Source: Nanobdellota archaeon (lineage in GTDB: Archaea > Nanobdellota > Nanobdellia > Woesearchaeales > JAGLGH01). From it: a DNA stretch of 5,553 bases. The notes below the pieces were generated by a model. It had not been told where the DNA came from and did not search any database. It worked only from the letters and a program-made list of their open reading frames with translations. The position numbers and the translations under genes were made by a program. Below, piece after piece: positions 1 to 4,280 of this stretch. The stretch is from assembly GCA_023144115.1 (NCBI GenBank), contig JAGLGH010000390.1, positions 1-5,553 of the forward strand. The letters run 5' to 3'. Position 1 is the stretch's first letter, and every line of letters begins with the position of its first letter.

Positions 1-105
1 GAAACTAAATATAAACTCGCATAATGGATGAGGATATATTTCATGTTTCTGATGAATTCTTTTTCTTGTATGAAAATGATGTAATCCCTCTACATGGTTA
101 GCCAT
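1..105 (-). CDS. Unrecognised protein, N-terminal 35 codons only (runs off the window edge)
   Basis: An ATG on the minus strand at 105-103 opens a frame that stays open for 35 codons to the window edge. The visible protein starts MANHVEGLHHFH and continues basic and His-rich (TRKRIHQKHE) up to a YPHP motif near residues 24-27, then turns hydrophobic (FIFSF). A TATA-like element lies 26 nt upstream, the leaderless spacing used by the neighbouring genes, and this supports a real start although the frame is short. From memory, similar His/Arg-rich leaders ending in YPHP precede the first membrane helix of some small archaeal PQ-loop (SemiSWEET-like) proteins. That is unverified, and the sequence after YPHP does not obviously match it. 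Function is unknown. Confidence 0.55.
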   Translation of the reverse strand, partial: MANHVEGLHHFHTRKRIHQKHEIYPHPLCEFIFSF

Positions 106-125
106 ATAAAAATTATATTTTTAAT

Positions 126-135
126 CCTTTATAAC
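126..135 (-). promoter_or_regulatory. TATA box for the edge gene
   Basis: On the minus strand this reads GTTATAAAGG, preceded by a purine-rich GGGAAAA stretch that could act as BRE. Its centre is about 26 nt from the ATG at 105, so the predicted transcript is leaderless. No Shine-Dalgarno lies between it and the start. Confidence 0.5.
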
Positions 136-198
136 TTTTCCCATTGTTTCTTTTTTTCAAAGGTTTTTCGAACTGGAAAGAAAGACATTCTTCAATTG

Positions 199-216
199 AA
201 AAAAATACCTAAAAAA
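199..216 (-). terminator. Poly-U terminator after the 175-aa gene
   Basis: Read on the minus strand, runs of six and then seven T (211-216 and 199-205) begin three bases after the TGA stop of the 220-747 gene. There is no GC-rich stem, as expected for an archaeal U-tract terminator. Confidence 0.5.
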
Positions 217-219
217 CAC

Positions 220-747
220 TCAGGCTAAAAAGCACCCAGGGACAGGATTTTGTGCAGAAAGAGATTGCAGAATATCATAGGCTCTTCTTTTAATTCCATA
301 AACCATTTCTAATTTTTGTTCGAATAACATATTATGATATTCTTCTGTGATCGCCCCTTTTATACTACTTACAAGACCTGCTAATTCTTCACCATTTGTA
401 CCTATATAACCAATTCCCAATTTTTCCAAGTGATTATAAACATTCAGGTATTTTCCTGCTCCCATAACATCATCATCTAACACTTGTTGAATAATTTGAT
501 CTCTTGCTGTTACATCATCTCTCCATTTCCTTCTTGCAACATGATCATTTCCAAAAGTATCTTCTATACAAGGAGCATCAATATAATCTTGAAGAGCTGT
601 GACACTATCTTGCGCTCTTCTTTCATATTTCCAAAGGGAATAATTTATCTCTGGAAAAACTTCGTGATCAAAATAATGAATTGCTTTGACATGCTCATCT
701 TTTGTTAATGTTTTTTCAATACCCTCAGATAATCTTTTTACACCCAT
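220..747 (-). CDS. Unrecognised 175-aa soluble, probably helical protein
   Basis: I do not recognise this family. The protein has 175 residues, is rich in charged residues (several D/E and R/K clusters) and has no signal peptide or membrane segment; the pattern suggests mostly alpha-helix. Distinctive stretches are FDHEVFPEINYSLWKYERR (about 26-44), a DDDVMGAGKY segment (91-100), GIGYIGTNGEE (111-121) and an unusual tail ending NPVPGCFLA. The ATG at 747 is chosen because a strong TATA box lies about 27 nt upstream, giving a leaderless message. The methyltransferase ends only 55 bp upstream on the same strand without an obvious poly-U stop, so readthrough from that operon could also reach this gene. 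It may therefore belong functionally with the cyclohydrolase-like/methyltransferase pair, but nothing in its own sequence shows an activity. Confidence 0.75.
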   Translation of the reverse strand: MGVKRLSEGIEKTLTKDEHVKAIHYFDHEVFPEINYSLWKYERRAQDSVTALQDYIDAPCIEDTFGNDHVARRKWRDDVTARDQIIQQVLDDDVMGAGKYLNVYNHLEKLGIGYIGTNGEELAGLVSSIKGAITEEYHNMLFEQKLEMVYGIKRRAYDILQSLSAQNPVPGCFLA

Positions 748-767
748 AAAGAATCAACATTAAAGAG

Positions 768-781
768 GATATATAAATCTT
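768..781 (-). promoter_or_regulatory. TATA box / core promoter of the 175-aa gene
   Basis: On the minus strand this reads AAGATTTATATATC. The TATA centre is about 26 nt from the ATG at 747, so the message is probably leaderless. The same 14 bases occur at the TrmB promoter (2728-2741), with a nearly equal distance to the start codon (20 versus 22 bases). Confidence 0.65.
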
Positions 782-802
782 TACAAATCCTGTCCTTTAT
801 TT

Positions 803-1633
803 TTATTTGTATATCCAGATAAATCTATCTGGTACATTAATATAAGATTTTTCTCCATCAACCTTTACATATTTTCTTAATTCATTATCTATTTTTTTCT
901 GAACTTCTTGAGGAACTAATTCATTATGGTCTTCTGGTTTAGTCTGCAAAATAAAAGACAATGGAACTATCCTGCCTGGATTGCCTAAATCTAATATTTC
1001 ATCCACATAAAAACGCTGCTCTGTTTCTTGTTCATCAACTAAATAATTTATTCCTTCTTGTTTCAGCAAAGAGATGATTGTATCAGAAGATGAGACTAAT
1101 TCTTTATGATGGATATAAGGAAAAATACTCTTTTTAATCAAATGTAAATCTGAATTTGGGCTTTCTACAACCACACAAGCAATGCCTTTTTCTTGAAGAA
1201 AATCAGGAATCTTTCCAAGAGATTCTATCTTTATTCCATAAACCGAATGAAAGAAAGTTATCAAATCATAAGAGTTTTGGGAAACAAATTCTTCCCAGGT
1301 TATTTCATATTTCCCATAAACTATTCGTTCTAATTCTTTTCGCCTAAAATTTCCCGATAAGATTTGTTGCCATCTGCTTGATGGTTCTATAACACTTAAT
1401 TCTACTCGGCTAAATCTTTCTAATAATCCTTTATATCCATGATAACCTTTCAAGATTTGTATAGGCTTTGTTCCAGGTCCAGCGCCTACATCTAACCACC
1501 TGAGAGAACTGGGACATCCCCCATATATCTCAGAAAATCTTTTGAGAAAATATTGTGAATCTATTTTGTCTTCATCTGAATGTTGAAGAAAGTATTCTAA
1601 ATTATTAATATATTCTGCGTCAGGACATTTCAT
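803..1633 (-). CDS. SAM-dependent class I methyltransferase
   Basis: A soluble 276-residue protein with the Rossmann-fold methyltransferase signature. Motif I is LDVGAGPGT at 47-55. A strand ending in the acidic residue that would hold the SAM ribose is IEPS at 82-85. The post-II/motif IV region SYDLITFFHSVYGI lies at 121-134, and the following strand IACVVVESPNS at 151-161. The HSVYG stretch after motif IV and the overall length recall histamine-N-methyltransferase-like small-molecule enzymes more than rRNA or protein methyltransferases; that comparison is inference. The ATG at 1633 overlaps the stop of the cyclohydrolase-like gene in an ATGA junction (1630-1633) with no good ribosome-binding site, so it is probably translated by coupling and made in step with that enzyme. 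The likely substrate is a product of the upstream enzyme, but the sequence does not identify it. Confidence 0.85.
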   Translation of the reverse strand: MKCPDAEYINNLEYFLQHSDEDKIDSQYFLKRFSEIYGGCPSSLRWLDVGAGPGTKPIQILKGYHGYKGLLERFSRVELSVIEPSSRWQQILSGNFRRKELERIVYGKYEITWEEFVSQNSYDLITFFHSVYGIKIESLGKIPDFLQEKGIACVVVESPNSDLHLIKKSIFPYIHHKELVSSSDTIISLLKQEGINYLVDEQETEQRFYVDEILDLGNPGRIVPLSFILQTKPEDHNELVPQEVQKKIDNELRKYVKVDGEKSYINVPDRFIWIYK

Positions 1634-2664
1634 TTTGATAAGCTCAGGTTAATTTTTTCAATTTCTTCTTTGACTCTTTTAAATTCTTGCTCTAATGTTG
1701 TCTCTAATCCTTTTGGAATATTATGGCCAAACTCTTTTCTTCTATCCTCAGTTTCAAGAGAACATGAACCATTAGCTCGAGCAAAGAAATTTACAGGGAA
1801 CACATTATAACCCGCTTTCCTCAATTCAGTTGTTTTTTCATTATTGTTTGTAAGAGCAATAATTGGCTTATCAACCCCAAAATAATCTAAAATAATTCCC
1901 GGGATTTTATATCCTATAAAATCATTAAGTTTCCTAGGATCAGGAGTTATACCTATTGAAATAAAACCCTCTGCCATAGATGTTGAAAAAATCTGTTCTG
2001 CTGAGTATTCCCCCCGATGTCTGAGAAATGCAGTCTCAGTCAAATTAGGATTATATTCATTTTCAATGGCGCCACTGCCCATCCCATTTTGGGAATCCAT
2101 GTGAAGTAAAACAAAAGCTTGCTGACTTTCTTTTGGCCTGGGAATGTTATTTTCGCCTTTTTGAAAATAAGCTACTATAAAGTTTTCTAAGTCTCTTCCA
2201 CTTAGATTATTAATATCAACTGGATTAAAATGTCCTGCCAATTGTCTAGAAAGTACCCATTGATCATAACAATTACATCTTTGAGATCCATAGAGAAAAG
2301 ATGGTGCACAAGCAGATTCAGGTCTTAATACTACAGATTTCCCATTCTTTAGATCTCCAACAATACCAACATTTACTATTTCTACTCCATGGTTTGGTAT
2401 ATAAAGATTAAAACCTATATGATATGTGACATAATCTTTCTTGCTTTCTGGTGTTTTTGTGTGTAAAGAAGCACCTTTATTACAAATATAGATACTTCCT
2501 GTTGGCTGATGGATGCCTGCTTCATATAATTCATTTAATTGTTGTGGTGCTCTATTTTGGCTTAAATAAGGGGGAAGAGCTTCTAAAACATGATTGAATA
2601 AACTACTTTTAAACTCCACAATTCGACTGTTCTTTCTATTTAATATCTGTTTCAATTTAACCAC
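1630..2664 (-). CDS. Divergent GTP cyclohydrolase II (RibA)-like enzyme
   Basis: GTP cyclohydrolase II normally opens the imidazole ring of GTP, releasing formate and pyrophosphate, as the first step of riboflavin synthesis. This 344-residue protein matches the family core: zinc ligands in a C-x10-C-x-C pattern (C119, C130, C132, with GSQRCNC resembling GSLRCDC), Tyr204, the catalytic pair in PDPR (D242, R244), and LTNNNEK (272-277, with the T and K of the family) followed by AGYNV. It departs from the family in having SQNG where the nucleotide-binding EGR of the R-x-EGR-x-IG loop should be (191-194). It is also about 150 residues longer than E. coli RibA (196), with an N-terminal extension of roughly 55, an insert after the zinc site (about 140-180) and a charged helical tail. 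The start is GTG at 2664, supported by a TATA box 28 nt upstream and no Shine-Dalgarno. Fold assignment is firm; substrate is uncertain and may not be GTP. Confidence 0.85.
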   Translation of the reverse strand: MVKLKQILNRKNSRIVEFKSSLFNHVLEALPPYLSQNRAPQQLNELYEAGIHQPTGSIYICNKGASLHTKTPESKKDYVTYHIGFNLYIPNHGVEIVNVGIVGDLKNGKSVVLRPESACAPSFLYGSQRCNCYDQWVLSRQLAGHFNPVDINNLSGRDLENFIVAYFQKGENNIPRPKESQQAFVLLHMDSQNGMGSGAIENEYNPNLTETAFLRHRGEYSAEQIFSTSMAEGFISIGITPDPRKLNDFIGYKIPGIILDYFGVDKPIIALTNNNEKTTELRKAGYNVFPVNFFARANGSCSLETEDRRKEFGHNIPKGLETTLEQEFKRVKEEIEKINLSLSK

Positions 2665-2688
2665 TATAAAGTAAGTGCTGAAGGAGAG

Positions 2689-2698
2689 TATAAATATA
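2689..2698 (-). promoter_or_regulatory. TATA box of the RibA-like/methyltransferase operon
   Basis: On the minus strand the sequence ATATTTATA is centred about 28 nt upstream of the GTG at 2664. The predicted transcript starts at or next to the GTG, which supports that codon as the true start. Confidence 0.6.
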
Positions 2699-2727
2699 TT
2701 TGTTGTATATCAGTGTTCAACAATAAT

Positions 2728-2741
2728 AAGATTTATATATC
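2728..2741 (+). promoter_or_regulatory. TATA box / core promoter of the TrmB-family gene
   Basis: AAGATTTATATATC, identical over 14 bases to the promoter of the 175-aa gene. The TATA centre is about 27 nt before the ATG at 2764, predicting a leaderless transcript. The nearby AAGGAGA (2744-2750) ends about 13 nt before the ATG, too far for a good Shine-Dalgarno, and would lie upstream of the predicted start site. Confidence 0.65.
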
Positions 2742-2763
2742 AGAAGGAGATAACTAAGTTATT

Positions 2764-3507
2764 ATGAAAACTGAAGACTTAACAAATCTGGGTTTATTAG
2801 AAAGTGAAGCACGAGTTTATCTAGCTCTGCTTAAGTTGGGACAAAGTAGTGCAGGAAAAATAGCAAAAGAGACAAAACTGAATAGAAACTCAGTTTACAA
2901 AGCATTACATAATTTACTTGAGCAAGGTTTAGTTTCTTATGTAATCAAAGCAAATACTAAAGAATATAATGCAAGCAATCCAGCCCAAATAGAGAGATTG
3001 ATTAAAGAAAAAGAAAAAGAATTATTAAATCTAAAGAATCAAATCCCTAAATATAAGGAAATATTTGAATCAACTAAGAAAAAAGTTGAAGCTGATATAT
3101 ATGAAGGAATTAAGGGAGCAAAAACAATTTGGGAATCATTACTTGATCAATCAGATGAAAATGATGAATGGCTCATTCTGGGAGCTCCAAAAAGTGCAGA
3201 AATCCTGGGGGGATATTTTATAGACTTCAATAACAGAAGAGCAAAGAAAAAAGTTAAACTAAAAATAATATATAATAAAGAAGCGACAGAATTAATCAAA
3301 ATAAGAAAAAAACAACGATTGACAAAATTAAAGGTAATGCCTGAAGAGTATATTACGCCTGCTTCATTAGAAGTAATAAATGATAATGCACTTTTAGTGA
3401 TTTATGGACCACAAATAATTATTTTTCACCTAAAAAGTAAAGAAGCATCAGATTCTTTTAAAGCTTATTTTAATCTTCTTTGGAAGATAGCAAAACTTGC
3501 AGATTAA
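2764..3507 (+). CDS. TrmB-family transcriptional regulator
   Basis: A 247-residue cytoplasmic DNA-binding protein with the TrmB layout. An N-terminal winged helix-turn-helix occupies about 1-75, opening with LTNLGLLESEARVYLALLK and with a recognition helix near NRNSVYKALHNLLEQGLV (41-58). A Lys/Glu-rich coiled coil at about 75-108 probably dimerises it. A C-terminal effector domain (about 112-245) includes DIYEGIKGAKTIW and ends FKAYFNLLWKIAK, a typical TrmB C-terminal pattern. Known TrmB proteins sense sugars or other small molecules and repress or activate neighbouring transport and metabolic genes. Here the gene is divergent from the cyclohydrolase-like/methyltransferase unit across a 99-bp spacer, so control of that operon and of itself is the natural inference. 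The ligand cannot be told from sequence. It ends with TAA followed at once by a U-rich tract. Confidence 0.88.
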   Translation: MKTEDLTNLGLLESEARVYLALLKLGQSSAGKIAKETKLNRNSVYKALHNLLEQGLVSYVIKANTKEYNASNPAQIERLIKEKEKELLNLKNQIPKYKEIFESTKKKVEADIYEGIKGAKTIWESLLDQSDENDEWLILGAPKSAEILGGYFIDFNNRRAKKKVKLKIIYNKEATELIKIRKKQRLTKLKVMPEEYITPASLEVINDNALLVIYGPQIIIFHLKSKEASDSFKAYFNLLWKIAKLAD

Positions 3508-3642
3508 GATTTTTATTTTAAAGATTATGTAATGCATTTTATCTTGAGCGATAACCCTACTATTTTTGTTATTCACTCTGCACAAAATGCAGAAAGATAT
3601 AAAGAATTTTTCTTAGAATTATGGAACAAGGCAACCCCTTAG
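3508..3642 (+). pseudogene. Relic of the C-terminus of a second TrmB-like regulator
   Basis: Directly after the TrmB stop, in the same frame, 44 codons stay open to a TAG at 3640-3642. From about 3532 the translation (VMHFILSDNPTIF, then VIHSAQNAERYKEFF, then LELWNKATP) aligns without gaps over 36 residues to the end of the intact TrmB protein (residues 209-244), with nine identities including IF, K, F and the terminal LW. The pattern hydrophobic strand, then helix ending FxxLW, is typical of the TrmB C-terminus. No helix-turn-helix or effector domain precedes it, so it looks like the leftover end of a tandem paralogue after a deletion. The low identity means it is not a recent duplication of its neighbour. 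A 36-aa peptide from the ATG at 3532, or a stop-codon readthrough extension of the TrmB protein, is possible but less likely. Confidence 0.6.
3510..3519 (+). terminator. U-rich terminator after the TrmB-family gene
   Basis: TTTTTATTTT begins three bases after the TAA stop, with no stem: a short archaeal-type U-tract. It lies inside the start of the relic frame, which argues against efficient expression of the relic. Confidence 0.4.
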
Positions 3643-3655
3643 ATTATGTTACTAA

Positions 3656-3714
3656 AAGAGCCTTCGGTTTTGAAAACGAAATTGCCTCTTGATTACTTGT
3701 TCTTGAATTGAACA
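3656..3714. repeat. Two small imperfect inverted repeats in the 3643-3747 gap
   Basis: The gap between the relic and the next gene holds an imperfect hairpin, AAGAG (3656-3660) pairing with CTCTT (3686-3690) around a TTCGGTTT/AAACGAA inner stem, and a second inverted repeat TGTTC-N7-GAACA (3698-3714). No coding potential was seen here. They could be transcript-end structures or chance. Confidence 0.25.
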
Positions 3715-3726
3715 GAAATTAAATGG

Positions 3727-3737
3727 AAAAAAAGAAA
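3727..3737 (-). terminator. Poly-U terminator of the 129-aa gene
   Basis: Read on the minus strand, TTTCTTTTTTT starts about 10 bases after the TAA stop (3748-3750), with no GC stem, as in archaeal U-tract termination. Confidence 0.5.
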
Positions 3738-3747
3738 GTGGTAATAT

Positions 3748-4137
3748 TTACATTTGTTTTGAAACTGCTTGCCATCCCCAAAATGGTTCTAGAGAGAATT
3801 GGTATCTGTTGCTATCTAACTCTCTTATATTTGTTGCCTCAAGCAATTCATCCAAATAGCCTTTAAGATATTTTTCATCAATATATTGTGTCTGACTTAA
3901 TGCACTAGCTAATATGTGTTCTGGTCGTATATGGCTCCCTTCATAAGATATTGTAAGACCCACAGGTAATCCTCCATGCATAACAGAATCCAAATATAAC
4001 CATTTATTTGGACTTTCGCGAACAAATTCAAATGGATCTCTAAATTTTCTTAGATCTTCTCTAATATCTCCATTTTGGTATTGTCCAAGTATTACTACTC
4101 CAGTTAAATTTGCATCTTGATACATATGTTTTGTCAT
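3748..4137 (-). CDS. Unrecognised 129-aa protein
   Basis: I do not recognise this family. The protein has 129 residues with no signal peptide or membrane segment. It mixes strands and helices: an N-terminal hydrophobic strand LTGVVILGQY (11-20), KFRDPFEFVRE (31-41), a Gly-rich turn VMHGGLPVGLTISYEG (52-67), helices near HILASALS and YLKGYLDELLEAT, and an aromatic end FSLEPFWGWQAV. The ATG at 4137 is preferred over an in-frame TTG at 4149 because a complete GGAGGT ribosome-binding site (4142-4147) lies 4 nt before the ATG and would overlap the TTG start. A TATA box near 4202 implies a leader of about 39 nt. This initiation mode differs from every other gene here whose start is visible, which may mean regulated translation or a different origin. 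It is divergent from the helicase across a 143-bp spacer. Confidence 0.7.
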   Translation of the reverse strand: MTKHMYQDANLTGVVILGQYQNGDIREDLRKFRDPFEFVRESPNKWLYLDSVMHGGLPVGLTISYEGSHIRPEHILASALSQTQYIDEKYLKGYLDELLEATNIRELDSNRYQFSLEPFWGWQAVSKQM

Positions 4138-4141
4138 TTTG

Positions 4142-4147
4142 ACCTCC
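4142..4147 (-). promoter_or_regulatory. Shine-Dalgarno GGAGGT that decides the start of the 129-aa gene
   Basis: A full GGAGGT on the minus strand with a 4-nt spacer (CAAA) to the ATG at 4137. It rules against the longer TTG start, whose second and third codons it occupies. Confidence 0.65.
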
Positions 4148-4151
4148 AAAT

Positions 4152-4163
4152 GTTCTCCAGAAC
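4152..4163. repeat. Short inverted repeat in the leader of the 129-aa gene
   Basis: GTTCT-CC-AGAAC, 5-bp arms, lies 4 bp upstream of the ribosome-binding site and inside the predicted leader. It could be an operator, or in RNA a 4-bp stem with a 4-base loop next to the Shine-Dalgarno. Function is not shown. Confidence 0.3.
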
Positions 4164-4197
4164 TAACTAGAGTGATAACTATTCACCCCTTTCTTTT

Positions 4198-4207
4198 TTT
4201 ATAAATA
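4198..4207 (-). promoter_or_regulatory. TATA box of the 129-aa gene
   Basis: On the minus strand TATTTATAAA, predicting a transcript start near 4176 and a leader of about 39 nt that contains the inverted repeat and the Shine-Dalgarno. Confidence 0.5.
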
Positions 4208-4247
4208 TTACTTACTTTAAATACCTTTTGGCTCATTTTACAATAAA

Positions 4248-4255
4248 TTTATATT
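4248..4255 (+). promoter_or_regulatory. TATA box of the DEAD-box helicase gene
   Basis: TTTATATT centred about 29 nt upstream of the ATG at 4281, giving a leaderless or nearly leaderless message. A second A/T-rich stretch, TATATAAT at 4273-4280, touches the start codon and is too close to act as its TATA box. Confidence 0.5.
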
Positions 4256-4280
4256 AACTCCTTACTTCACCCTATATAAT

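Larger units (their letters stand above)
2665..2763. promoter_or_regulatory. Divergent promoter/operator region between the RibA-like operon and trmB-type gene
   Basis: This 99-bp spacer separates two divergent genes and carries one TATA box for each. Between and beside them lie an inverted repeat TTGTTG-N12-CAACAA (2700-2705 / 2718-2723), a direct repeat TATATCAG at 2706-2713 and 2736-2743 (exactly 30 bp apart, about three helical turns), and a perfect palindrome TAACTAAGTTA (2751-2761) covering the predicted regulator start site. These are seen directly; that the adjacent TrmB-family protein binds any of them is inference. Confidence 0.5.

Noticed and set aside
484..708. 74-codon open frame on the plus strand
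   Set aside because: It is antisense to the 175-aa gene, is Ile/Cys/Ser-rich with no recognisable motif, and has no promoter; it looks like a shadow frame.
240..795. 11-bp inverted repeat GGACAGGATTT (240-250) and its complement (785-795) near both ends of the 175-aa gene
   Set aside because: A few 11-bp matches are expected by chance in a window this size; one copy is inside coding sequence, and there are no target-site duplications or transposase, so it does not support a mobile element.
1156..1347. 63-codon open frame on the plus strand inside the methyltransferase gene
   Set aside because: Antisense to conserved methyltransferase coding sequence, no promoter or ribosome-binding site.
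2744..2750. AAGGAGA as a ribosome-binding site for the TrmB-family gene
   Set aside because: It ends about 13 nt from the ATG and would lie upstream of the transcript start predicted from the TATA box.
3532..3642. 36-codon ATG-started ORF as an independent functional small gene
   Set aside because: It lacks its own promoter and ribosome-binding site, follows a U-rich tract, and matches only the tail of a TrmB protein; a relic explains it better, though it is not excluded.
4138..4149. TTG at 4149 as the start of the 129-aa gene
   Set aside because: It would place the perfect GGAGGT inside the coding region; the ATG at 4137 is properly spaced from it.
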